Below are positions 12,218 to 23,500 of a DNA stretch of 64,000 nt, piece by piece. The notes below the pieces were generated by a model. That model had not been told where the DNA came from. It saw only the letters and a list, made by a program, of their open reading frames with translations, and searched no databases. Each line of letters begins with the position of its first letter. Positions within the stretch are counted from its first letter, which is position 1. The DNA is from Membranipora membranacea (Eukaryota; Bryozoa; Gymnolaemata; Cheilostomatida; Membraniporidae), in contig OU612066.1 in assembly GCA_914767715.1 (NCBI GenBank), forward strand, positions 4,531,001 through 4,595,000, given 5' to 3'. A program made the position numbers and the translations under genes.

Positions 12218-12301
12218 TCTGCAGTCTTGAGACATTGTATGCAGTCTTATGCCTTGGGCCTGTATTTCTATTTTGGGGTGAGGTAAATGTGGGAAGGACG
12301 G

Positions 12302-12389
12302 GTATTCCCACATACTAACTGGGCTCGACGTTGCTTAGCTTCAGTGATCGGATAAGAACTGGCGTTTTCAACGTGAAATGGCCGTAGAC
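12302..12389 (-). pseudogene. 5S rRNA pseudogene with internal deletion
   Basis: The 5' part of a 5S gene (GTCTACGGCC at 12,389 through the GAAGCTAAGCAACGTCGAGC box) is intact on the minus strand. The segment containing CTTGGATGGGTGACCGCC is deleted, so most of the C-box region of the internal promoter is lost. Confidence 0.75.
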
Positions 12390-12883
12390 AATTACTGACA
12401 TTAATATTAGCTATTTTATGCTTGGATCGAGAAATTCCAAAACAGGGGCAGCAACTCTTTTTTTCCAAGTGTCAGGCTTCTGGTTGATGGATCTTCAAAT
12501 CATTTTCATCTCTCTGCAAATAAATCGGTGACCATGAACTGGATTTTGGTAGTATATCATTGGCTTTATGGCAACAATCAACTTAATGTTACATCACCTT
12601 CGGATTCATTGTTTAGCATTCTGTTGGACTACACGCCACACCACAACGCAAAACTCAACTGGCCAGGAAGGACGCAGCTAGTAGTAGTATCTAAAGGTTA
12701 GTTTCTATATATATTGAATATGGCAGCATAAACCGTAATCTAAGCACTTGGCTGGACCGCATCTTTCAGGGGGGGGGGGGCGGGTTTGAAGAGGACGCTG
12801 AGCCATTCAAAATTCTCTTCAACCAACTTTTGTTGATGATTGAGCAAAACATAAAAAAAATGAGGATAGAATAACTATCAAAA

Positions 12884-13001
12884 GTCTACAGCATCCAGTA
12901 TTCTCAGGCGGTCAACCATCCAAGTACTAACTGGGCTCGACGTTGCTTAACTTCAGTGATCGGACGAGAACTGGCATTTTCAACGTGATATGGCCGTAGA
13001 C
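12884..13001 (-). rRNA. 5S ribosomal RNA, array copy 1
   Basis: 118-nt gene from GTCTACGGCC (13,001) to the end pairing TGTAGAC (12,884). A TTTT Pol III terminator follows directly (12,883-12,880 on the minus strand). The internal box GAAGTTAAGCAACGTCGAGC and the segment CCAGTTAGTACTTGGATGG are present. It differs from its neighbours at several sites (for example GGTTGACC for GGGTGACC), so it may be a pseudogene. Confidence 0.85.
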
Positions 13002-13496
13002 AATTACTGAAATTAATATTAGCTATTTTATGCTTGGATCAAGAAATTCCAAAACAGGGGCAGCAACTCTCTCTTTCCAATAGTCAAGCTTCTGTTTGAT
13101 GGCAAATCAACTCATTTTCATCTCTCTGCAAATAAATCGTTGACCATGAACTGGATTTTTGTAGCTTATCATTGGCTTTATGGCAACAATCAACTTAATG
13201 TAACATCACCTTCGGATTCATTGTTTAGCATTCTATCGGACTACACGCCACACCACAACGCAAAACTCAACCGGCCAGGAAGGAGGCAGCTAATAGTAGT
13301 ATCTAAAGGTTAGTTTCTATATATATTGAATATGGCAGCATCAACGGTAATCTAAGCACATGACTGGACCGCAATTTTCAGGGTGGGGGGGGGGGGGTTT
13401 GAGGAGGACGCTGAGCCATTCAAAATTCTCTTCAACCAACTTTTGTTGATTGTAGAGCGAAACATAAAACATATAGGAATTGAATAATTATCAAAA

Positions 13497-13614
13497 GTCT
13501 ACAACACCCAGTATTCTCAGGCGGTCACCCATCCAAGTACTATCTGGGCTCGACGTTGCTTAGTTTCAGTGATCGGACGAGAACTGGCGTTTTCAACGTG
13601 ATATGGCCGTAGAC
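13497..13614 (-). rRNA. 5S ribosomal RNA, array copy 2
   Basis: Full-length 118-nt copy. The internal promoter boxes and the CTTGGATGGGTGACCGCCTG segment are intact, with a TTTT terminator at its 3' side. Two or three substitutions against the array consensus (for example CCAGATAG for CCAGTTAG). Confidence 0.9.
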
Positions 13615-14111
13615 AATTACTGACATTAATGTTAGCTATTTTATGCTTGGATTCAGAAATTCCAAAACAGGGGCAGCAACTCTCTTTTTCCAAGAGTCAT
13701 GCTACTGTTTGATGGCTCTTTAAATCATTTTCATCTGTCTGTAAATAAATCGGTGACCATGAACTGGATTTTTGTACCATATCATTGGCATTATTATGGC
13801 AACAATCAACTGAACATAACATCACCTATAGCTTCATTGTTTAGCATTGTGTCGCACTACACGCCACACCACAGCGCAATACTCAACTGGCCAGGAAGGA
13901 GGCAGCGAGTAGTAGGATGTAAAGGTGAGTTTCTTAATTGATTAAATATGACAGCATCAACGGTAATCTAAGCACATGGCTGGACCGCATCTTTCAGGGG
14001 GGGGGGGGCGGGTTTGAGGAGGACGCTGAGCCATTCAAAATTCTCTTCAACCGACTTTTGTTGATGATTGAACAAAACATAAAAAAAATGAGGATAGAAT
14101 AACTATCAAAA

Positions 14112-14229
14112 GTCTACAGCACCCAGTATTCTCAGGCGGTTAACCATCCAAGTACTAACTGGGCTCGACGTTGCTTAACTTCAGTGATCGGATGAGAACT
14201 GACATTTACAACGTGATATGGCCGTAGAC
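14112..14229 (-). rRNA. 5S ribosomal RNA, array copy 3
   Basis: Full-length with the terminal stem sequences. It carries GGTTAACC in place of GGGTGACC and other changes near the loop after CACGTTG, so function is doubtful. A TTTT terminator is present. Confidence 0.85.
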
Positions 14230-14289
14230 AATTACTGGGGGAGGGGGGGGGGATTCGAGGAGAAGCACCCTGAGCCATTCAAAATTCTC

Positions 14290-14519
14290 TTGCTGTTTGC
14301 TAAGAAACAGAAGATTGGGCTGCTGCTAAAGAGGGACGCAAGGTGCCCTAATCCTCATACTGAGAATGTGATACATTCTAGAAAAACTAGAATGCATCCT
14401 AGAGGTGAGGCCATAGAGGACCTCCTAATCATAAGTGTGCAGCAAGCTGCAAAAACTGAACTGGCACTAATCGGCCATTGGCAGTGACACTTTGATCTTA
14501 GCCAATAGGCCGAGCAGCG
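14290..14519 (-). repeat. U2 snRNA 5'-end-like unit, copy D
   Basis: The minus-strand end at 14,519 reads TCGCTGCTCGGCCTATTGGC and then TAAGATCAAAGTGTC, close to U2 stem I. A perfect hairpin GATGCATTCTAG/CTAGAATGTATC lies at about 14,372-14,400. The GCAGCTTGCTGC hairpin follows a TTTTTG stretch. It lies between two 5S genes. Confidence 0.6.
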
Positions 14520-14524
14520 ATTCA

Positions 14525-14747
14525 AAATTCTCTTGCTGTTTGCTAAGAAACGGAAGATTGGGCTGCCCCTAAAGAGGGACGCAAGGTGCCCTAATCTTCA
14601 TACTGAGAATGTGATACATCCTAGAAAACTAGAATGCATCCTAAAGGTGAGGCCATGGTGGACATCCTAATCGTGGGTGTGCAGCGAGCTGCCAAAACTG
14701 AACTGGCACTAATCGGCCATTGGCAGTGACACTTTGATCTTAGCCAG
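14525..14747 (-). repeat. U2 snRNA 5'-end-like unit, copy E, truncated
   Basis: Same unit as copy D. The U2-like start is cut at about 14,747 and runs straight into a TAG trinucleotide run (14,745-14,765) and then the 5S spacer block GGATGTAAAGGTGAGTTTC, showing a recombination junction between the two repeat types. Confidence 0.55.
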
Positions 14748-14965
14748 TAGTAGTAGTAGTAGTAGGATGTAAAGGTGAGTTTCTCAATTGATTAAATATG
14801 GCAGCATCAACGGTAATCTAAGCACATGAATGGTCCGCACTTTTGGGGGAGGGGGGGGGAGAATTTGAGGAGAAGCACCCTGAGCCATTCAAAATTCTCT
14901 TTAACCTAATTTTGTTGATTGTAGAGCGAAACATAAAAAATATAAGAAATGAATAATTATCAAAA

Positions 14966-15074
14966 GTCTACAGCACCCATTATTCCCAGGCGGTCACCCA
15001 TCCAAGTACTAACTGGGCTCGATGTTGCTTAGCTTCAGTGATCGGACGAGAACTGGCGTGATATGGCCGTAGAC
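14966..15074 (-). rRNA. 5S ribosomal RNA, array copy 4 with 9-base deletion
   Basis: Starts GTCTACGGCCATATCACG, then skips the TTGAAAAC-type segment and continues with CCAGTTCTCGTCCGATCACT. The rest, including the internal promoter and the TTTT terminator, is present. The same deletion occurs in the distant copy at 37,702-37,810, which links the two. Confidence 0.8.
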
Positions 15075-15360
15075 AATTACTGACATTAATATTAGCTATT
15101 TTACGCTTGGATTCAGAGATTCAAAAACGAGGGCAGCAATTCTATTTTTCCAACAGTCAAGCTTTTTTTTTTTTTTGTGTGTTTATTGCTTACTATAAAA
15201 ACTAGAATGAGTAAAACGGTATCAAAGGTATATAAAAAGTTAAAAAGCAATTGGACAGTCAGATAGCACAAAGCTAGAGTAGAGACTGCCCGATTAGAAC
15301 TCTCGACGCCACACTCGCCTGCCGAAACGACAGAGCGAAACATCCGCAACCTGCATACAA

Positions 15361-18282
15361 TCAAACCCCCTCCAACAGGCGCACCGCCAGGCCACCCAAG
15401 GAACCAGACTGAGTACATGTCTCCACTCCCAAAAGGTACCTGTTGTACAGGTTGACACCATGGCACAACAGGGACCTCTCACCTCGCTTGTTTTTGGCCT
15501 TTTTTGTCCGTAAATTATTTAATCTTGTGTTATAATCATGTTCTGATTTAACAGAGTTGATAAACTTATTCGAAAATGTTCTTAAAAATAGTTTTAAAGA
15601 GCAGTATTGGAATAGCATATTCAAAGGCATTATACTTAAACTCTTAAAAAGGGTTGAAACACGATCTCTGGTTTTTTTCTTTAAAATCACTCTTACACAA
15701 GCTTTTTGGAGGACTATTACTCGTTTAAGGTCATTTTCAGCAGCATGGCCCCAGAACTCTATTCCATAGAGCAGGTGCGGGTAAAAAAATGAGTAATATA
15801 GTTCGATCATTGTTTTTCCGTTAAAATAATTACTTCACGCATCATTATTACAACCAAATTTAATGTTTTGCACAGTTCATTTATATGCGACTTAAAAGTA
15901 ATATTTGAATCAAGGATAATACCTAAAAATTTAGTTTCATTTTTCAGTTCAAGGGTGTTGGTATTCAGTTTGATAACATGATCATCGGCACTGATAGCTT
16001 TTCTTTGGGATTTAAAAATTACCTGAAAAGTTTTGGAATAGTTAAGTACTAGTTTATTAGCTAAGTACCAATTTTCAACTTTGTTTAATTCTTGACTTAA
16101 AATAGCATGGTCTGTACAAAAAATATTAGTGTCGTCTGCATACAGTATGTAATTTAATGCAGGCGCTGCATTCAAGAGGTCGTTTATGTAAATCAAAAAT
16201 AAAAGTGGCCCCAGGTTTGAACCTTGGGGTACTCCTATGTTGATGTCACGGTACTGAGATACAGCATTATTTACAATAACATGTTGTTTACGGTTTTTGA
16301 GGTAATTTTCGATGAGAGATGTGGCACAGGGTAAAAATCCATTAAACGGTAGCCTTTTGACTAAAATTTCATGATTAATAGTAACAAACGCCTTTGAAAA
16401 ATCTAAAAATATGCCAAATGTGCTGTTGCAGCGGTTAAAATTTTCATACAATTGTTCCATGAGCTTGTTTATAGCAGTGGTGGTGTTTCCGCCTCTTCTA
16501 AATCCAAACTGGCAGTCGGTTAAAATTGAGTTGGTCTCTAAAAAATCAATTATCTGGTTACTAAGAATTTTTTCAACAATTTTAGAAGTAGTGCTTAAGA
16601 TTGATATTGGGCGATAGTTATTAGTACTTTGTCCCCTTTTTTAAAAAAGGTGTCTCTCGTGCAATTTTTAAGTAGTCTGGGAACACAGAATTTTCAATGA
16701 CCAAATTTACAAGATATGCCAATATTGGGAGGATAATCAGCTTGTTTTCTTTGATCGCTCGTGACGAGATTTTGTCCGGACCAGTGGCTTTTTTGGCTTG
16801 CAGATTATCCACAACGGGCAGGATATCAGTGCTATCAATAACATAAAAACTGAATTTGGGTCTAGAATCCCACTCAATTTGAGGGGCAAAATAGTCAGCA
16901 AAGTTAGCGTCTGCGGGAGGCAATTTGTCGGCAAGATTCGAACCTACACTTGTGAAGAATGTATTAAAACTTTCAGCAACCTCTTGAGAGTTTTTACTGA
17001 GTGATTGGTCGTTAGTTTTGAGGGTAATTGTGCTGTCTTTGCTTTTATCCGAACCATTGATCATCATTTTTATGAATTTCCAGCGTTTGACCTGGTCAGC
17101 TTTGCAGTTGTTATATTCGTTTTTGAAGTAGGAAATCTTGGCCGTATGAATTTGTTGGGAAACAAAATTTCTGAAGGATCGATAATTTTCCTGCAGCTTA
17201 ATATCAAAGGGTGCTAGCCGAGATCTGTCATGAAAATCTTTTCGCTTTTTCACTAATTCCCTCGAAATTTCTGACATCCATGGTTGTTTAAAATATTTTT
17301 TCTTTTTTTTGTTGCGTTTGAACTTTGTCACTTTGCTTGCCTCTGAAATTACGTTTTGAAAGGTGCCAATGAAATTTTCAAAAGCAGAATTAGTGTCAGT
17401 AGTAGTAATTACTGAACTCCAGTCTGTCACTGAAAGATTATCCTTAAGCTTTTGGTAGTCTATTTTGGAAAACTGACATGAATTGTCCTCCTTTTTGTGA
17501 TCTTCATTCAATTGAAACGATGTGCAAATTGGCAGATGGTCAGAAATTTGATAGTCAATGGTACAAGAGTTGTAAAGTCGTCTACAGTTATTGACTAGAA
17601 TATGGTCACAGTTATTGACTAGAATATGGTCAACCAGAGTTGTTTTTGTTTTTCCAAATCTTGTGGGTGACTTAATGGTGTTGAAAAATCCATTTTTGTT
17701 CAAAATATCAGAATAATTTAGGGTGAAGGCATCAGGGCAATTTTGTGTATTTGAATCAATGTTGAGGTCTCCTACAACAAGCAAGTTTGAGGGAAGTGAG
17801 GGCAGGCACTCAGTCAGGTCCCCGAGGAAAGCAGGCAACGCACCTGAGGGAGCATGGTAGACAGCAAGCAGAGTACAAAGGTCGCGCCTGGCATCATCAA
17901 CACAAACGAGAAGTGACTCCGAGCCCACCAGCCGTACAGTCTCTGATCTAGCCTCATACTTATCATTGACATATACTGCTACTCCTCCACCATTACCACT
18001 ATCTCTAGAAGCAGAAAACAAGTTATAACCAGCAATGGTAAAATTTCCTAAAAAACTGTCCCGCTGAAACCATGTCTCAGATTTAACTATGGATGATAAT
18101 TCAACATTAATTTCTGATAAAAATAACTCAAATTGAGACATTTTGTTTTGCAAACTCTGGGCATTCACATGTAAAACAGAAAAATTGTTCGTTGAAAAAA
18201 TATGTGTATTGACATCTTTTGGAGCTAGGTTGGCAGCATGAGAGACGAATAAATCGTCGGTGCTTTCTGGTCTGTCGTCCAT
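15361..18282 (-). pseudogene. Non-LTR retrotransposon ORF2 (endonuclease-reverse transcriptase), frameshifted
   Basis: The first 553 codons (18,282-16,621) carry an AP-endonuclease domain with the ordered motifs VLHVNAQSL, KSETWF, GGGVAVYV, VVGDLNID and ISDHLPI. A linker and the start of the reverse transcriptase follow (KKATGPDKISSRAIK). The frame breaks near 16,640 in an A/T homopolymer. It resumes with NYRPISIL, GFRRGGNTT, FLDFSKAF, GVPQGSNLGPLLF and the catalytic LYADDTNIF (ends 15,807). A second shift near 15,830 leads to the C-terminal block with LLYGIEFWGHA and NNLRTKKAKNKRGERSLL. This domain order and the GIEFWGHA/KRGERSLL tail are typical of the CR1/L2 group. The YADD centre and endonuclease residues look intact, so decay is recent. 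Confidence 0.9.
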
Positions 18283-19207
18283 TCACAGAATATCGGTCCA
18301 TGTTCAAATACTGCTCGTAGTAGAGTGTTGTATGACTGAGACCATTGTGCAACTGGGATAGAGATTGAAAGATTGTGTCATCAGTGACCTTGACCATGTC
18401 AGACTCCTTGGTTTTGCGCATGCAGATCTGGCCATGGTGGGTCCAGACATACTGGTAGTTGAGATTTTTTTTGCATTGCCTAGCCTTGAAGAATAGAGTG
18501 TTAGCAGCTTTTGTCAGGGATTCGTTGATGTATATTTTGTTGTCACTCGAAAGGCCAAGTTTCTGCACTGTTATCTTGTTTTTGCCTAGTAGTTTTCTGC
18601 AATTGTAGAATTCGTCTCGTTTGATCAGTTAGCCAATTCTGACGACAAAGGTGGTTGATGGGGATTGATCAGAGTTCTTCGGTCTAAATACAGTCTCCAG
18701 GTCTGACTTGTTGATTTGTGAGCAGGATATCTGACTGGCCAACTTAGAAATGATGTATGTGACATCCTCATTATGAGTTTTAGGTATTCCACAGATCCTC
18801 AGTGTTTACAGTGATTTATTGCTTTGGAGTTGTCTGACCCTGTCATTATCAGCAGCTTGATTTTCTTCTAGCTTACTCAGCTTATCACGCGGCAAATCTA
18901 ACGCATCCAACCTGCCTTCAATATCCTTGATCTCATCACCACAAAATGTCAGTGATTGTTCATAGTCTGATTGCTTTGACTCGATTGACGAGAGCCTGGT
19001 GGTACTTCCGGTTTGTGCAGCTTCTAAATCTGATTGTTTCATTTCAATAGCTGTGATCCTGTTGGTAATTTGGACAATGTTAGAATTGAGCATATCAAAC
19101 TGTGTCTCCATATATCTCCGACTGTCCGTCACATTCTCTAGCAGCTGAGTCAGAGTCAAATCCGACTGAGATGTTGATCCGGATCTTAACGCAGGTTCAG
19201 ACGCCAT
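18128..19207 (-). pseudogene. Non-LTR retrotransposon ORF1 (coiled-coil RNA-binding type), two in-frame stops
   Basis: The frame from 19,207 runs through a heptad-rich coiled coil (about residues 25-130) to a TAA at 18,806. It continues in the same frame past a second TAA near 18,629 to 18,128. The later part holds RICGIPKTHNEDV and IYINESLTKAANTLFFKARQ, matching the FP25K-like/RRM-type C-terminal domain of CR1- and L1-type ORF1 proteins. ORF1 protein binds element RNA as a chaperone. It overlaps the start of ORF2 by about 150 bases. Confidence 0.8.
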
Positions 19208-19545
19208 TATTCCAATCAGGGTTGCAGGGGGGGGGGGGGATTGGGGTATCAGCAGCAGGGCCGTGGAAAAGAATACTATTTAGCTGGAACAGTCCTGACA
19301 AGCCTTGGGCCTACGCCCTGGGCCAGCTCGTGCAACAGCTAGTATCCTAATAGCTTTATCAGAATGTTTGTACAATATTTCTCAAATGTAAATAGTGTAG
19401 TACAGACAGTATAATCTGTGATGTGTGTTAGAGTGGTGCACATGACTGGTCCGCACTTTGGGGGGGGGAATTCGAGGAGAAGCATGAAATTTTGTTGATT
19501 GTAGAGCGAAACATAAAAAATATAAGAATTGAATAATTATCAAAA

Positions 19546-19663
19546 GTCTGCAGCACCCAGTATTACCAGCCGGTCACCCATCCAAGTACTAACTGGGCTC
19601 GACGTTGCTTAGCTTCAGTGATCGGACAAGAACTGGCGTTTTCAACGTGACATGGCCGTAGAC
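19546..19663 (-). rRNA. 5S ribosomal RNA, array copy 5
   Basis: Full-length 118-nt copy with the internal promoter intact and a TTTT terminator. Minor changes: CCGGCTGG for CCGCCTGG, and TGCAGAC at the 3' end. Confidence 0.88.
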
Positions 19664-20163
19664 AAATACTGACATTAATATTAGCTATTTTATGCTTGGA
19701 TTCAGAAATTCCGAAACAGGGGCATCAACTCTCTTTTTCCAACAGTCAAGCTTCTGTTTGATGGCTCTTTAAATCATCTTCATCTGTCTGCAAATAAATC
19801 GGTGACCATGAACTGAATTTTTGTACCACATCATTGGCATTATTACGGCAACAATCAACTGAACACAACATCACCTTTAGCTTCATTGTTTAGCATTGTG
19901 TCGCACTACACGCCACACCACAGCGCAATACTCAACTGGCCAGAAAGGAGGCAGCGAGTAGTAGGATGTAAAGGTGAGTTTCTTAATTGATTAAATATGA
20001 CAGCATCAACGGTAATCTAAGCACATGACTGGTCCGCACTTTTGGTGGGGAGGGGGGGGGGGAATTCGAGGAGAAGCACCCTGAGCCATTCAAAATTCTC
20101 TTTAACCAAATTTTGATTGTAGAGCGAAACATAAAAAATATAAGAATTGAATGATTATCAAAA

Positions 20164-20281
20164 GTTTACAGCACCCAGTATTCCCAGGTGGTCACCCATC
20201 CAAGTACTAACTGGGCTCGACGTTGCTTAGCTTCAGTGATCGGATGAGAACTGGCGTTTTCAACGTGATATGGCCGTAGAC
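20164..20281 (-). rRNA. 5S ribosomal RNA, array copy 6
   Basis: Full-length. The internal boxes are intact and the T-run terminator follows. One base of the closing stem is changed (TGTAAAC for TGTAGAC), and CCACCTGG replaces CCGCCTGG. Confidence 0.88.
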
Positions 20282-20569
20282 AATTTCTGGCATTAATATT
20301 AGCTATTTTACTCTTGGATTCAGAGATTCCAAAACAGGGGCATCAACTCTCTTTTTCCAACAGTCAAGCTTCTGTTTGATGGCTCTTTAAATCATTTTCA
20401 TCTGCTTACAAATAAATCGGTGACCATGAACTGGATTTTCTACCATATCATTGGCATTATTATGGCAACGATCAACTGAACACAACATCACCTATAGCTT
20501 CATTGTTTAGCATTGTGTCGCACTACACGTCACACCACAGAGCAATACTCAACTGGCCAGGAAGGAGGT

Positions 20570-23500
20570 TCCTTCCTTCTTTCGATTTCCTTTCAACATT
20601 TTTAAGTTCTCATAATGACAACTACTTAAAGGACCTAAATGATAATATTATATCATAAGCAAGCTGACATCGGACAGTAATACTTTATTTATCTGCAAAA
20701 CAATCCTCCCAATAAGCAACCATTCACTGACTTGTGAAGGATCATAAGAATATGTATTGAAAGTTTAACAGATAAAAACTATACTCATTAATGTTGAGAA
20801 GGGCAGCAGTAAGTCATTTATTCTGTTTCTATTGTTGGTAAGTTGATTATATTCAGAGATTGGCAAGTGAAAACGAATTTGAAATTTGCTGTTGCGACAA
20901 CTCCAAATGAATCCTTCAGATTGCATATGACAATGCCCTCAAAAGTATTTGAGTTGCAGTTTTATAAGTTCTGAGTTATGCAGGCATATGTATCTAGACT
21001 GTGTGATATTTTTGAGTGTATCTGACAGAAAGAAAGAACTGGTCTACAGCAAAACCTAATAATAGTAATAATAACAATAGTGTATATAAAATTCATTGTT
21101 ACTGTAGTGTATTCAACTTACATGAGATATGCTGAGGTGTCCAGTATTGGTGCAACTTCTTTGTCTTCTCTCATTCTCTTCTCCTCCCTAAGACAGCGTG
21201 ATTATTAATGCCTCTTTCCTGCGCATTCCCGGATGTAGCCTGAGTTCTTATGCAGCACTCTTATCTGTCCTTCCCTATTTACAACCTGCAGTCTATTATA
21301 CCTAGTACTACAGTTACATGAAAACTTTGTGTGTTATGTAATGCTAATAGGCTAATTTTTGACAAATTTGTAGTTTTCCCGCTTTAACCCTTTAATTCCG
21401 GTGTGCCCCCAATTCAAATGTTTACTACCAAGATATTCTCATTCCCAAGAGTCTTAGCTTCGATATAATATATAAATGCAAAATGCACCGTAGCCATGAA
21501 AACCCTACTTAGACTGAAGTTTTCTTTGTTATGGTTTATTGGGTTGGTACAGCACTAGGGCTCATGAATACCTCACAGCTCATAGATGAGAAGGGAGGAC
21601 AATTTCTAACACCATACATAATTTTGACCCAGAAGTGCTCGGGAGTTTCTAAGTGTGAAAATATTGCATTTCTACTGCAGAACTAGCTGCCAGACTATGA
21701 ATTGCTGTGGTCCTTATGGAATCTTTAAGCATTACTTTGAAGGTATTAAAATGTATCACATCTTATTATCCTTTTACAAATCTATCATGTAAGCTGGTAT
21801 AGGAGGTCAATTCGAGAGCCTTAGAGACTGTCTGAACTTAAAGCATCCAGTCCTTCCCTGAACTCCTTGATTGGCCAAGCAGCTTAGTTGTAATATAAAA
21901 ATAATATAGTTCATTACAACAACAGCAACCAACCAAGAGTGTTACCTAAAAGTGTATTAACAAATATTATCGTTATTTATTATCATTAATAATTTTTTAT
22001 GATAATAATAAAGACCTGGCCTACTTACTGCTTGTAACTCCACCTGCCTACTAATTTGAGGGAGTTAAAATACTCGTTGATAGACTGCATGGGCAGTTTG
22101 GTGCATCTCTCAAGTATGAGAATTGTTGTGTGTAGTAAACGAGTAGCAGCCTTGATGATCTTAAAATTCACTACTACACTTTCACTCAATTATTTTCTCT
22201 GTCAAGTCATGAGAAAACATTCCTTCCTTTCTTTCTGGCGAAGAGAAACAGCTCTTGAATATTCCAAGGCTCCATTAATCATCAGGAAATTAAGGTGAGC
22301 TAGAAACAATTCATTAGCTCGATGAGAATATCTCCATGGCCACATATCAGCATCAAAATGGTAGTCAATTGAGAAAGAAGGACCAGTGATTGGCTAGATG
22401 AGGAAGGTAAGCTGTTTGATGAAAGCAGCCAACAAGTGTAATATGAGACAACCACATTATATGATTCTCCCCATTCCAATGTCTCACCGGCACAGAGGAA
22501 GAGGATTGTGAGACTTTTGAAAGCGATGAAAAGATTTTTGTTCTTAATTACTTTTGTTTTTTATCAACACCATACATTGAGTGTGAAAAATCTACGTTCA
22601 CATTGATTTTAATTGGCCTCACATTTCATATTACCTATTAGTTTATCAGTGATTTGTTACAAATCTATTGTACAGAGACATTGTTGTAAAGTAAAGTGGA
22701 GTTGCAGACAGACACAGCACAATGTTAACAGGTGACTATTACTTACGACTAGAGGGTTTTCTCCTACTGAGATTGAGTGTCAAACCAGCGTACATAAAAG
22801 TGAAATGGTAAGTTCAGTGTATTGAAATTTTAATGGAGTTTCAAATGTACATCCAAACACATTTCACTTTCCAATGCTAACAATTTACCTGAGCGATAGA
22901 CTGCTGACATATTGAGATTTCTGTATTGAAAAATAACTGATCCGAAGAACTTGAATGGGCTCATCTCCTAGAAGTTATCTTCTCAGATAATGTGGGAGCA
23001 TAAACCCCATGTCTCACTGAGGCACTCAGAAGCAAATCCAGTGAGGGTGGGATATGCAAAGATTGCAATCCACTTGTCAGTTGACACGTTACTTTTTTGT
23101 TTACAATCAGAGGTACTATTGAAAACTTGTCCTCTCATATTTACATAATAGTTTACAACAAGGGACAGAGCCGTCTATGAAGAATCCATTGAGAAAACTA
23201 AAAGTTTAATCAGATATATCTTTAACAAACATGCATGAACACTATTTCTAAACATTCAAAAATGTGTTATAAATATTTAACTAATTGATTGATTAATAAA
23301 CCTTGAAGACCTTGAAGAAAGAATGCGGATTTGGAGGTATAAGTTTAGTAAATATTGCAGTGTTGACAAATTATGCTACTACATCTTATAGCTGAATTAG
23401 ATAGGAGCAAAATACACCCAGTAAGCATGTTATTATAGTGCTGTTACACAGGTGATATCAAACATCAGTTGAAACTGAATTTGATGCTAATTTATGCTAA

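Larger units (their letters stand above)
12390..15165 (-). repeat. 5S rDNA tandem array, left part (~610-bp units)
   Basis: Units recur about every 610 bp: a minus-strand 5S gene, then spacer blocks. The spacer blocks include GGATTCAGAAATTCCAAAAC, GGTGACCATGAACTGGATTT, CAACTGGCCAGGAAGGAGGC and TAAAGGTGAGTTTCT, then a G-run of 8-15 bases before GAGCCATTCAAAATTCTCTT. 5S copies start at 13,001, 13,614, 14,229 and 15,074. Two U2-like units intrude at 14,236-14,750. Several 5S copies have substitutions, so the array may be partly degenerate or a dispersed offshoot of the main 5S locus. Confidence 0.85.
15166..19436 (-). mobile_element. CR1/L2-like non-LTR retrotransposon inserted in the 5S array
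   Basis: A near-complete element in minus orientation. From 5' to 3' it has a ~230-bp leader with a G-run (19,436 to about 19,207), ORF1 (19,207-18,128), ORF2 (18,282-15,361), a short 3' UTR with an AATAAA signal near 15,184 (minus strand), and a poly(A) tail (T-run at 15,166-15,176). The left flank ends in the spacer text CCAACAGTCAAGC. On the right the array resumes at GCACATGACTGGTCCGCACT. About 300 bp of the expected spacer is missing between these points, so insertion went with a deletion or recombination. ORF1 has two in-frame stops and ORF2 two frameshifts, so it is no longer autonomous. Confidence 0.85.
19437..20569 (-). repeat. 5S rDNA tandem array, right part
   Basis: Resumes the same unit after the retrotransposon, with two 5S genes and one complete spacer carrying the same blocks and a G-run at 20,044-20,061. 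It stops abruptly inside the spacer block CTGGCCAGGAAGGAGG at about 20,569, where unrelated sequence (TTCCTTCCTTCTTTCG) begins. Confidence 0.85.
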
